Source: Silurus meridionalis (Eukaryota > Chordata > Actinopteri > Siluriformes > Siluridae). From it: DNA of 64,000 bases. Below the pieces are notes generated by a model. The model worked only from the letters and a program-made list of their open reading frames with translations, did no database searches and had not been told where the DNA came from. The DNA is taken from positions 12,088,712 through 12,152,711 of the forward strand of contig NC_060911.1 in NCBI RefSeq assembly GCF_014805685.1, read 5' to 3'. The translations under genes and the position numbers were made by a program. This document shows, in pieces, positions 1 through 10,645 of the stretch (position 1 is the stretch's first letter; the number at the start of each line of letters is the position of its first letter).

Positions 1-3000
1 AGCATTACACATCTCCACCTATCCAATAATATATCAGTGTAAGTGCTATGCCATTAGTTACTAGTATTTCTATCAGTATTCCATAGAAAGCTGTTAAAAA
101 CTCATCAAAAAGAAAAATAAATTATGGTTTTTTTCTAGTGCACATATCAAAGTGCACTGCGTTACAAGTCGGGAGCCTTCTGCTCAAGCGCTCAGTAGGA
201 ATTGTAAAATAAACAGGAATAGCATTCGGATGCTTGTCATTGGCTGCCAGTTTCTGTTGAAAGCAGGAACAAATATGAAAGGAAACATGTCTGTTGCCAT
301 AGTGATAATGACTGCACCATAACTTTCAGAGTTTACTTTCTGTCTCGTGAATGCATATGTGTCATCGCTGTAATATGGGCTTCAACTGGTGTGAAAATAA
401 ATAGTGATCCACATTGAATTCTGGTTTTTCAACTGCAATACTACAATAACCGGTGGAGATTGGATGGAGACGGTGAATGTTTGATGACCTGAGTAACGAT
501 GCAGCAGTAGGATGAACGATTTGTCTGTGGCATCCTGGGATTTTGTTATATAACCAGTTTATGTAAGCTGTTTCATTGTGTTTAATCAGGGACTAAAGCA
601 CAGTGATGACATGATACCTTTATTTCACCAACTCTTAAAGTGACCATGGCCAAGAAACAAACTTTGCTCCCACACGCCACAACATTACGTGACCAGCAGA
701 AAGGTCTCTGAGCCCAGACCCTGTTTTTGTGTTTTCAGTCAGACAGACGTCTTCTACTGATCTTTGATCCAACTTTTTAAAAGGATACCAGTAACGATTT
801 TGCTACTCCCCCTGAAATCACAGGGATCCCGATCAAAGGGAAACAAGTGGTCTCACTGGTTTAAATGAGGCAACAATGAACCCTTTCTCTTCGATGTTTT
901 TTTTTGTGTGTGTTTTTTTAAACACAAGGACCTCATCTCTACATGGGGTGAGCACATAACTTGCTGTTACTCATCAAAAATAGATGTTATGAGTCACTTG
1001 GTCAGGAGTCATTGTCCAACTGAGACATTACGTATACAATATGTGCTTTATGGCAGGAATAACCAGTTGGCTGATGCATTGGTGTCACAGTATGGTTTCG
1101 CTTTATTGATCTCGACATCGATTAACTAATTCAATGTATATGGTATAGATGGTAAGATTCACCATTTCTTAGCAGTGCACACTATTTTTTTTATTATACA
1201 TCCATATTGTATTCTGGTCAGTTTTCATTTTTTCATTCTTCCATGAATCTGTTGGAGATCGAATCTACAGTAGCTGTGGCAAAAAAGAACAAATAAAAAA
1301 AATAAGTCCCTTGGAGGGGCTTATTTCAATATAGTTTCCACTTCAAGTGTGACATCATTTGATTCGGTTATTATCTATCGATCTCTCTGTGTGTGCAAAC
1401 ACAAAAACACTCATAGTCCTGAAGTGTCAAAAAAAAAAAACATGTTCCAGTTGTAACAATCATTCGCTTGATACATCAGCATGCGTGAGCATGTGGTTGT
1501 ACATGTGAGCGAACGGTAATTATTTCATTAATTCATTATTTTATGCAATCAAAGTGCCTGTCGCAGAGAAGTGCTAAGGAAAGCAGTGCAGCTCTGTGTT
1601 GAGAAATCTTGGCACGAACAGATATACTACTCAGTCCTTTCAAGCTTATAATGTGGTTGAATGGTCACTGCCAAGCCCAGAGACTCCATGCCAAGCACTG
1701 CATCTGTCGAGTGAAAACCACTTTTGATTTTTTTTTTTGCACCTTTGCAACTGCATCCAAGCCCAAAAAGCGTTCGGTATATATCTCAGAGCGGTCGATT
1801 GGCCAAAATATAACTAGAGGTCTTCAGAAGCAGTGGGTCTTACATAATTAGACAGAGACAAAAAGGTAGAGAAATATATTCAGGAGAGTGATGAGGGAGA
1901 GAAGGGATGGAAGTGAGAAAGAGACAGATAGATAGAGGGTGAGATACAGTAGAAATACAGGCTTTTTAGGGAAAAACTGACTTGCCTTGCCAGAAAAAAG
2001 TCCACCTTTGCTTTAACAGTCAGACATTATTACAATAACACAACCTCCTAGCTATTTGCAGATAGGGCTGTAATAATTCATTATGTCATGCACTTTTTTT
2101 TATTTTATAGCAGCCATGTCATACTTTAAGCAAGCTAAAATCAACTCCTCCGGTCTGCCATCCTTCAACATGAGAACATTCTGTCAGATGCAAGAGCCAG
2201 ACATGGTGAAAAAAAAAGATCCCAGTGTATTTCGTGTGTGTTTTAGCTCATAGGCAGCGCTTATGTTAACATCAGTGTTCATGATTTACAGACACACTGA
2301 AGACAGAACATCAAATGCGCTGGCTAAGTGTTTACCTGGCCCCAACGTGTTTATACCAGCGCTGATAAATTCAAAAGTATATAAATTCAATTGATTTTCA
2401 AGTCCACATCAACATACATCACATTAACGAACATGTCAGTGTCAATATATAAACTGCCAAGATCTCAATATGGTTCCTCTTCTTGCAAAACATTTGAATT
2501 CTCATTCTAAATGAAAGTTTGGTCCTAAGTGGACCATTTAGTATTTTTTTAAACATGTCCCCATTTATTAATCTGTTAAAAAAGAAAAAGCAGATAAATA
2601 CCATTGAGGGAATATTTTCGCACTGAATTTTCTCACCTCAAACACCTTAAAATAGTCTTAATATTTCCATAGATATCATAAGAAAATGGTTTGAAAAAAA
2701 TGGTTGCAACCAAAATATATATAAATATATAAATAATAGGAATAGTGGAACAGGCTTTTGATGTTACAGCATTTTTGAGTTTAAACCAAATGCCTTTTTT
2801 GAACAACAAAACACGAAAGCTGTCATTAAAATAATTTCGCCATCACAACAGCCGTCAATCTTGAATTAATATCTCTGCAGTTGATTTCCTACACTTAACT
2901 TCATTTACACAGTTACTGTTATAAGTATAGCCTCAGTCTAACACACCTCAGGGTTGTTATTTTTTCCACATAAAGGTTGTGATTTTGATTTACGATCGTG

Positions 3001-3240
3001 AAGAAAAAAAAGCAAATTAAACATTGTGCGTGCAGCTTGGAGGGACTTCGGCCAGAGGGAGGACAAAATTAATCAAACTCAGTTTCATTTTATTTGCATA
3101 GTCCTTTAGACAATTGAGATTTTTACAAAGTAGCTTCACAGAGACAAGATACAGCTCCATAGCAAGCGGGAAACTTTCCCAATGTCGATGATAAAGACCG
3201 AAAAATAAATATTGAATGAAACAAGGATTGAAAAGAGAGT
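1..3240. other. AT-rich DNA with no recognised gene or element
   Basis: I see no protein family, SINE or paired transposon terminus here. The stretch carries homopolymer A and T runs and scattered purine-rich tracts (for example near 1860-1960). Open reading frames are short and have no recognisable motif. It may be unique intergenic or intronic DNA. Confidence 0.5.
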
Positions 3241-3334
3241 AAACTATTCCTGTCTGTTCAATTCTTTTGAGGTTAAAAGTGTATACTTTGTTACTGTACT
3301 ATTTTTTTGGTATCAGTACTTTACTTCACTATTT

Positions 3335-3340
<6 letters not shown>

Positions 3341-3400
<60 letters not shown>
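3341..3400. repeat. (AT)30 microsatellite
   Basis: An uninterrupted AT dinucleotide run of 60 bases. It sits within sequence at about 3260-3500 rich in the words acttt and tactttac, which resembles the element at 44525-45200. Two open frames across it read as Tyr-Ile repeats and are artefacts of the microsatellite. Confidence 0.95.
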
Positions 3401-3403
<3 letters not shown>

Positions 3404-3826
3404 TTTAACTTTTAAATTTTTAACACAAATATCTGTACTTTCAACTTCTTACATTTTTTAAACCAGATTCTTACTTTAGTTTTAATCTATTTGATGACAT
3501 AATCAATATTTTTTCTTCTCATCTCATGCCGTTTTCAGCCCATCAACCAATTTCCTGTCATTGTGGAAGGCAGAAGGCAACAAAAAATATGGGGTTAACG
3601 TGCATGAGACAGAGGTAGTCAGCTATAAACATGAGTGAGAATAGAGACATTCCTGATCGCCTGATCATCATCATCTTTTCTCTGTTTGTGTTCTATATGG
3701 TGGCTGTTTAGCACTTCGAAATTAATTTTGTATTATATACTAATACGATGTGAGGTCCAGTCACCTTTGTGACACTAAAACAGGTAGTAGTAATGACTAC
3801 TTTTTACTTAAGTACATGTCAGAGCC

Positions 3827-3868
3827 TTCTTTATTTTAACTTCTTTATTTTAACTTCTTTATTTTAAC
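3827..3868. repeat. Three tandem copies of a 14-bp unit
   Basis: The unit ttctttattttaac is repeated three times without change. It lies in the same acttt-rich context (taagtacatgtcagag upstream) as the sequence around 3260-3500, so it may be a local expansion inside a decayed DNA element. Confidence 0.9.
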
Positions 3869-3940
3869 TTGTGAGAAATCGTGTAGTCAGAACTTCACCC
3901 TAATGAGCAGTGTTTTGAACTCTTCAACTTCAATTTACAC

Positions 3941-4398
3941 CAGTGATGGTTCATTTGTTCATTTGGATGAATCTTTAATGTGACTCAGAAGAACGAGTCA
4001 TCTTAAAGAGTAATTGTACATTTTCTACTGGACTTGCATGAGCAAAGCATTGTGAAATCTCTGTAGGTACAGGAAACATTCGTTCCTGTATCACTTGACT
4101 CCCGAATAGGCTAATCAATGCAATAGATCAGGTTTTTTGTCACATTACGTGATAAAAGAACTACAATGTGGACCAGAAGATATGAGATTCTGTTTAGCAT
4201 AATTTGTGCTTAGCTGCAATGTCGGAACTTTAGTCAAAGTTGGTGTATGTAGATGTGTTTTGGAATCTGCTTATTGAAAATGTAACAATTTATCAAAGGA
4301 ACGAAATCAACTAAATGAGTCGAGAAAAGGTTTGTTCATTTTGATGACCGTAATTGAAAGAACCAAGTCACTAAAATAATCCGATCTTCCAATCACTA
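3941..4398. mobile_element. Non-autonomous hAT-like element, 458 bp, with 8-bp target duplication
   Basis: The left end reads cagtgatggttcatttg and the right end, reverse complemented, reads tagtgattggaag, giving short imperfect terminal inverted repeats. The flanking octamers are atttacac (3933-3940) and attgacac (4399-4406), matching at 7 of 8 positions, which is the target-duplication size of the hAT superfamily. The interior has motifs such as gaacgagtc and aaatgagtc seen in fish hAT-type miniature elements. No transposase is encoded, so mobility would have needed a transposase in trans. Assignment to hAT rests on termini and duplication length. Confidence 0.6.
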
Positions 4399-4406
4399 AT
4401 TGACAC

Positions 4407-4945
4407 ACATTTCATTTCACAAGCAAAATAAAAGAATAAATACTTTAAAATACAGTAATTATAATGTAAACATTAAAGTTTTATTATTATATTTATATTA
4501 CGTTTTTTTCCTTCTGAGTTTTGGCACATTTTTAAGAGAGACAGGGCTCAAGAAAAGACTCACGTTAACCTCAGAACATCTGACAATTTTGTATGAAAAT
4601 AAGTGTAATGAATTGTAGAAATACTCAGTGATGGACCAGTGAACATACCATATAAAATTGGACATTGGATGCAGGAAAATTGTACATACTGCTTAATTCC
4701 TAAATGATTATCTCAATATTATAACAATGCATTACACTTCAAAAAATAATAATTCATTAGAAGCAGGTGAATAAAAACCATCTTCTTCCCTGGATGAAAT
4801 GAAGACAGAGAATGAGAATGAAATATATGTGTATGTGCTAATAAAATCTTTTTAACTACTACAAATTTTTTTTGCCAGCAACTACAGTAACTTTTAAAGG
4901 TGGTAAAAGAAAGGATAACTGGTGAACAAGCAAAGGGTCATGGTC
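4407..4945. other. No recognised feature
   Basis: AT-rich sequence between the hAT-like element and the Tc1-like fossil. I see no coding potential or terminal repeats here. Confidence 0.4.
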
Positions 4946-4949
4946 TTTT

Positions 4950-5757
4950 AAAGCTCACTGATGTGCCTGGTAAATAAGGGCTAGCATATCTGGTCCATAC
5001 CACAGAAGAGCTACTGCAGCACAAACTGCTGAACAAGTAAATGCTGGCAAAACACAGTGCATCACAGCTTGCTGCATAGACGGCTGCAGACGCTCCGAGT
5101 GTCAAGGCAGACCTTTGTACACCGCATAAGGTGCCTAGAAGGAGCATTTAATCATCAGAGTATCAGAACTGGAGGGTGGAGCAATGGAAAAAGGTGGTCT
5201 GCCCTGTTAAAACATTTTCTTTTTAATGATGTGGACGGCCAGGTTTGTATTCTTGGGGAAGAGATGGCACCAGGATGAACTATGGTCAATGTGAAGCTCT
5301 GGGAAACCGACAGTCCTGGCATTTATGTTATGATGTTATTTTGACATCTACCTCCAAAGCGTTGTTGCAGACCATGTTACACATACTCATAGCAAAAATA
5401 CTCCCTAATGATAGTGGCCTCTTTTGGCAGGATAATGTTCCCTGCATCACCACAAACATTTTAATGATTTGAGAAAGATGGCGCTGCATTAATGGTGTTG
5501 ACTTGGGATCCAAATTTCTCAGATCTTAATCCAGTCCAGCATCTGTGGGATGTACTGGACAAACAAATCTGATCCACAGAGCCTCACACCTCACAACGTA
5601 CAAGATTTAAATGACTAATAACTTGGTGCCAGTTTCTACAGCACACCTTTAAAGTCCAGTCCTCAATGGGTCAGAACTGATATGGTATCAGAAGGTGACC
5701 TACATAATATGTACTAGGTGGTTTTTAATGATATGGTTGATTGGTGTATACTAAAGT
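4950..5757 (+). pseudogene. Decayed Tc1-like transposase and 3' end
   Basis: Short open pieces in different frames match the order of a Tc1-type (DD34E) transposase. Near 4995-5050 there is a helix-turn-helix linker region. At 5155-5280 comes a segment with NDVDGQV and MAPG. Near 5427-5450 the sequence GLFWQDNVPC carries the second catalytic aspartate. Near 5515-5560 comes SDLNPVQHLWDVL, where the family has N-P-I-E-H, so the catalytic glutamate is Gln (cag). Downstream, ttggtgccag and cacagcacacc-type words are followed by a terminal sequence ending gattggtgtata at about 5755. The first Asp of the W-S-D motif is also lost (WSALLKHF). The element is 5' truncated and has frameshifts and stops. 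It belongs to the same family as the fragments at 24490 and 28850. Confidence 0.8.
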
Positions 5758-6704
5758 ATACCAAAGATGTAGTGATGTTTTTCACCATATCTTTTCAGGT
5801 AGCCAGCAACTTTTTTGTATGAAAGAGAATTAAAAAAAGGCCTACAACAAAGTCAAATCTAACAATTTTTCAATTACTTAGAATGGTCTTCAATTATTAT
5901 CATAAAAGCTGTCTTTGTAAAATGTTTTATAACTTTTCTTTTTCTCACTTCTTTTCAATCCACCACCATTTGAGGAAAATCTGTTCAGCACCCCCCACCA
6001 GTTCATCAAATAAAGAAATGCAAAACATATGCATTCTCAACATCTGTCCATTAATGAGATTGAAATTGGCAGCTAAACATGTCACATACAAACTGCAGCA
6101 CATGTAATTGCATGTTAATTGATTGAATCGATCTGCCCCTAAATCAAGACGTTCTGTTTGATTTTACGTCATCGCTCCACAGCCTTGTCAAAAAGACCCT
6201 GTGGCTAAATGATTGGTTTTCATGGGTTTTTTTTTTTTGGTGTCTGTACACTCTTTTGATGGACTCAAATCTGACTGCCTGATTAAGATGCACTTTTTCG
6301 AATTCAATTTGCATGAAAATGTGACCCACAGGTGTCAACGTGTCTGCAAATTCTAGATAGGATATGAGCTAAAAATAAATAAATAAACCCATGCTATTAT
6401 GTTCAGTAGATTCGGTTGAATAGAGATAGACATTTTCTTTTTCTAAATTACCTATTATATTGACAGCTCTCTATTGTGTGGCATTGATAGTTTCCACCTT
6501 TTCTGTATTACGTGTATCTCAACACCAAAAATCCGAGAACTGATCTGGCTTCTGCTTTTTATGCTTGTTCATTTCTGATGCTTTGCCTTATTTAAAGACA
6601 TATATAAAAATGGCATTTTGAGGTTATCACAGTAGTCTTCCAGTTAGCCTAAACCAGCCTGGTCATATGTCAGCACTTACTATTATCCATGGTTCTCTTG
6701 AGAT
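5758..6704. other. No recognised feature
   Basis: AT-rich sequence with no identifiable repeat termini or coding motifs. Confidence 0.4.
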
Positions 6705-6960
6705 TTGTGTCCATAAAATTCCTTGGAGGTCAGTATTTTCTGAAATATTCAGACCAGCCTGTCTGGTACCAACAATCTTACTTTGCTCAATGTGACTGAG
6801 ATCAAATTTAAACCCTAATTATGATGTTTTTATGTGAGCATTAATGGAAGCTGTTTTTATGCATAGGACCACTGATGCATGGCTGGCAGATTGGAGGAAA
6901 TAGTATTCATACATTAATTCCTATTAAAGTGGACAATGAGTATGTGCATTTACATTTAAG
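6705..6960 (+). repeat. Terminal part of a fish DNA-transposon-like repeat
   Basis: The run of words ttgagatttgtgtccataaa, ttctgaaatattcagacc, agcctgtctggtaccaacaa and atgtgactgagatcaaattt is the order seen in a widely dispersed fish repeat terminus. A second fragment of the same terminus is at 29240-29330. I recognise the sequence type but not the superfamily with certainty. Confidence 0.5.
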
Positions 6961-7439
6961 AGCTTTAATACGCCATAGTATCTCTATACAAATGAGAAAA
7001 GTATTAAACCTGCACCCTGTTCGCACATAAGCCTAAAACAAAGTCATGAGTTGCACAGAGTGCAGGAATAAAGAGATGAAGGTATGGCATTAATAATAAA
7101 AGAATGAAATACTCGCAAACAGTTAAACACCAACGTCACTAGGTTACGTATGCTGAGGAAACGAGAGCTGTGTCGAAAATGCTTTTTGCGATGTCGCGCA
7201 AACCAGAAAGCTACAAAATTGGAGTGTGATGGCATCGACATCAGCTTCTGAAAAAGGAGAAGGTAAACACTGCAGGGATGCAGGGATTATGGCCCTTGGA
7301 TGCAGCTTCGTTCGCTCAGGGAATTAGGGTTACATACGTAACCTAGTGGCCTTCCCTTTCAGGAACTCGAGCTGTGCTGAAAACGCTTTGGGAATCATGC
7401 CATACTGACTAGATTCTGCCTAGTGTGTCTGAGCACATG

Positions 7440-8425
7440 AGCACATCCGGCATGCAGAACAGAGAAGCCAGAAGTGGCTCTGGTGTCGAGGTCGTAAAAC
7501 CTGACAAAGGTCAGCGGGTGGACCAGCCCGCAGCGTTACAAATGTCCTAGAGCGAAACTCCAGCGGACCAGGCTTTAGAGGCCGCTATACCCCATGTGAA
7601 ATGAGCCTTAACTCCGAAAGGAGTGGGAAGACAGAGGATTTATACCATAGACAAATGGCATCCACAATCCATCTACTGAGCGTCTGCTTAGCCGGGAAAC
7701 CTTTCCTATGAGGGCCATAGAAGACAAACAGCTGCTCCGACTTCCTCCACAGATTCATCCTCGCAGTCACACAGTTGATTTTGCTTTTCCTGGTTAGGGG
7801 CTAGGAAAGGAGAAGGGGCAGAATGCCTGCAAAATGACAGGTCGTAAAAAAGCCTCCTTAGGCACATACCCCGGTTTAGGGTAAAGGATAGAACTAGCCA
7901 TGCCAGGGGCAAACTCCAGGAGAGACGGGGCCATGGAAAGAGCCTATAGGTCTCCGACCTGCTTAAGGGAGGAAATTGCCAGCGGAAAATTAGTCGGTCC
8001 TAACTGACAGATACCTAAGGGCCACCTAGGCCAAAGGCTCAAATGGGGGCTCAGATAGAGCACAACAGCCACAACAGCCAAGTCCCACACAAGCACTCTG
8101 GGTCGTGTCCTGGGCCTCAGCCTCTGGGTGGCGTGTAGGAAATGCGTTTTCTCAGTGACTGCCCCACTAGTGGAGTACAGTAAGCCGTGATAGCAGACAC
8201 GTAAACCTTCAGTGTTCAAGAAGCCAATCCTGTGGCAAACTGTTCCTGCAGGAACTTCAGAACTAAACCAACCGGGCAGTTAACTGGGTCCAACTGGTGG
8301 TGCTTACATCACGTGGTGAACAGATGCCATTTAACGGCATACAACCTACTCATAGAGGGAGCTCTGGAATGGAGAATGGTCTCTACTATCTCAGTAGAGA
8401 GACCAGTTGCTAGGAACTGCACCCC
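7440..8425 (-). pseudogene. DIRS tyrosine recombinase (broken)
   Basis: In the DIRS family this enzyme joins a circular DNA intermediate into the genome. The N-terminal core-binding region is readable at 8270-8425 (VETILHSRAPS, then a W-H-L-F-T-T-W-C stretch and DPVNCPVG). It continues at 7944-8219 (TWDLAVV-type segment read as VWDLAVV, then SSLKQVGDL), 7706-7912 (LSFCRHSAPSPF, PNQEKQNQLC) and 7585-7770 (SEQLFVFYG, LSRWIVDAI). A shifted frame gives AHFTWGIAASKAW and AGWS. Another frame gives TFVRFYD at 7491-7511 with the nucleophilic Tyr codon at 7494-7496. The family's first catalytic Arg (S-L-K-R-V-G-D-L) is Gln here, and the Arg of the His-x-x-Arg box is Trp. Several frameshifts and stops confirm a pseudogene. 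Confidence 0.85.
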
Positions 8426-8439
8426 CTAAGGGGCCATAG

Positions 8440-8705
8440 CCACAGCTTCCATAACTCTGGGTGGGGGTGAACCAGGGGTCCCACTGCCTGTGAGAGGAGA
8501 TCCCTCCTGGGAGAAATTCCCAAGGAGGTCCCTAGAGGAGGAACAGCAGGTCCGTAATTACGGTCTGCTCAGCCAACGAGGTGCCACCAGGAGGAGACGA
8601 GCTCCTTCCTGGTGGATTCTCTCCAGAACTCCCAGGAGCAGCGCGATAGTGGGAAAGGCGTACAGACGTGGCCTTGGCCATGGCATCCAGGCCTAATGGG
8701 GCTGG
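8440..8705 (-). pseudogene. C-terminal remnant of DIRS RT/RNase H polyprotein
   Basis: Reading the minus strand in shifting frames gives LGLDAMAK, then a segment like LLLGVLERIHQEGARLLLVAP, then W-L/W-P positions, DLLSQ-type residues and PELWKLWLWPL. This matches the tail that follows RNase H in fish DIRS polyproteins. It joins the recombinase remnant on its 3' side. On its 5' side it abuts gag-like sequence, so roughly the whole reverse transcriptase and most of RNase H are absent. Confidence 0.6.
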
Positions 8706-8784
8706 GTGAAAAAGAAAGAACCATAGGGGACAGTGCGAAGTCTCCCAAGTCTGACGGTGTCAAGGAGGTATGGGCACCGTATAA

Positions 8785-9740
8785 TTAGGTGTGTTCTGCT
8801 GCTGCACGACTGCCTGTTTGTTTGAGGGGAGGACCACCCTCAGGTTGGCCGACCCCTTTAATTTGGCCTTTTGCTTTTGGGCTTTGCGCTGCCCAGCCGT
8901 ACCGGGCTTTGCCTGTGCCCGCCAAACAGCTCCATAAGAGCGGCAGGGAAGTATCACTGAAACGCCACCGTGGTCTTTTGAACCTGTCGGCGATCGCCCT
9001 TACCTACAGTGTCGCCTGAACAGGCCAGGAGGAGCCACTATAGCATCCAGAAGAAAAGCCCTGTCCCTTTTGGGAATATCCGCTCATAGGGTGAGCCACA
9101 GAAGCCTTTTTGTGGCTACTAGAGCTGACATGGACCAACCTATGGCCCATGACATACCTTGGTGGCCCTGAGGGTTAAGTCACAGCGTGTCAGCCCCAGA
9201 GCTGAATCCCTCGTCCATCTCTCATAGCAGGTCAGCCTAGTATGCCTGCAACACACTCATCGTGTGGAGGCAACACCCGGCCTGACCTGCCGCCGCATTA
9301 GCCCAACCTACCTACTTTGTAGGAGCCTTTCAGCGATGCATCACCTGGGAAAAGATAGCCAGCTAGCGTCTCTTCAACCCAAGGAGTCTGTGGGCTCGCT
9401 AGCATCCGAAAATTCTCCCTATACGGCGCTCCGCATTACATGCGCCGGAGGAAGAAACCGCCACAGGGATTATGGCCCTTTGACACAGCTGAAGCAAGTG
9501 CTCGGCCCAGCAAGAGAGGCTGGAGAGGACTCATCCGTGTCCATGCTTCTGCTAGGTCGGCCTGCGAGCCCCGTGACCTTCGGTGCTGCTTCGCTTTGGG
9601 AGCGCATAGCCACACGGCTAAAAATGCTAACAGTTGACTCCCTCGAGAGCCGATTAAGCATCCTCCTAATGCTCCTAAAGCTCCCCCCAGCCCATTGTTC
9701 CAGGCAGATTTTCTCCAGGTTGGTCAGGTTGGTCATGTGA
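8785..9740 (-). pseudogene. DIRS gag-like protein (broken)
   Basis: The longest open piece is 9470-9736 (88 codons). Lower down, RVEETLA-type sequence can be read as ETLAGYLFPGDASLKGSYK. It is followed in other frames by AAAGQAG, LHTMSVLQAY and ADLL, then DLTLRATK, MSALVATKR and a proline-rich Lys/Arg tail near 8790-8950. These words occur in this order in fish DIRS gag-like proteins. The protein would have packaged element RNA. At least five frame changes or stops are visible. The ORFs on the plus strand over this interval are shadows. Confidence 0.7.
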
Positions 9741-9799
9741 TGTTTGGAAACTGCAATTTTAAATAGTAACAGATTCTCAAACTAGATTCAGATCATGCC

Positions 9800-10645
9800 T
9801 TGAGCCACTGAATGCCTTTTGAGCCACATCAATGTAGCGTTGGCCTTGTGCATGGGACCAGTGTCCTTCTGAATTACCTATTAGGCTTCGCTTATTTTTT
9901 TTTGGCAGACTGCAGTAGGTTCTCTTGCAGTATTTTTATATATTTTGCACCATCCATTATTTTTTCTTGTTCATTAGAAGTATCCAGCATAATTCTGTCA
10001 CCGAAGGGTTAGGTTTGCACTAAATATAATGCTTTGAGTTTTTGCCAAAAAGCTTCATCCTGGTCTCTGACCACAAAACATTTTCCATGCTTTTTGGCAC
10101 AATCCAGATGTGCTTTTACATGGTGCTTTTTGAGTAATGGCTTCTTTCCTGACAGCCTCCCTTATAAGTCAGTCTTATGCAGTGCTCTTGATATGGTTGA
10201 CTTGTGCACCATTACTGCACTCCCAGCCACTAAACTCCCAGGCACTGGTAGCTGCTTTAAAGTGATTTTTAGGGGCGGACATTTCTTCGCAGCACCAGAG
10301 TAGTAGGATGCAGCTTCACATCCTGATTATTGATCCAAATGTGCTCACTTAGATATCCAAAAACCTGGTTATTAAGTTGTGTCCTTTTCACAATCTATGC
10401 ATTTGTATACTTTTTCTCTAGCTTCTCTAGAATGCTCTCCAGTCTTCAATTTTTTTTTTCAGATACCCAGTCTGACCAATGAGCCTTAAACAATTGAGTT
10501 TTTTATCCAGAAAACGTGACAGAAACCTTAATGATTCACAGTTGGATACTATTGATGAGGTAATTGTGTCTTTGTCAGGGCAATTTCTTTTATTGGTGTA
10601 AACTTCCACAGTACAAGGGTTGAATTCTTAAAAGCAAGATATTTT
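9800..10645 (-). pseudogene. Tc1-like transposase fossil, 5' two-thirds, with terminus
   Basis: The minus strand holds degraded Tc1-like coding sequence running from the terminus near 10645 to about 9800. Readable words include HKSTISRAL-like sequence (seen as NHIKSTA), a conserved Arg/Lys-rich block and NVLWSETRMKLFGKN, where the family has W-S-D-E-T. The first catalytic Asp is therefore lost. Around 9985 the plus strand reads tccagcataattctgtcacc, a decayed form of a P-S-M/G-G-G-S-V-M-L region on the other strand. The plus-strand ORFs here are shadows. The family differs from the one at 18738-20342. Confidence 0.7.

Larger units (their letters stand above)
7139..9745 (-). mobile_element. 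DIRS-like tyrosine-recombinase retrotransposon, internally deleted
   Basis: On the minus strand the block reads, from 9745 down to 7139, gag-like protein, a short C-terminal piece of the RT/RNase H polyprotein, and tyrosine recombinase. This is the DIRS1 order. It is more GC-rich than its surroundings. Near the 3' end lies a near-palindrome, ggttacatacgtaacc (7328-7343). A related motif, ggttacgtatgctgagg, follows at 7142, and both are followed by a matching gagctgtg..gaaaa..gcttt segment, consistent with the inverted and circle-junction repeats of DIRS termini. Almost the whole reverse transcriptase is missing. The element carries many stops and frameshifts and cannot be autonomous. Confidence 0.85.

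Noticed and set aside
9264..9740. 158-codon plus-strand open frame
   Set aside because: The opposite strand encodes the DIRS gag-like protein; the plus-strand frame is its shadow.
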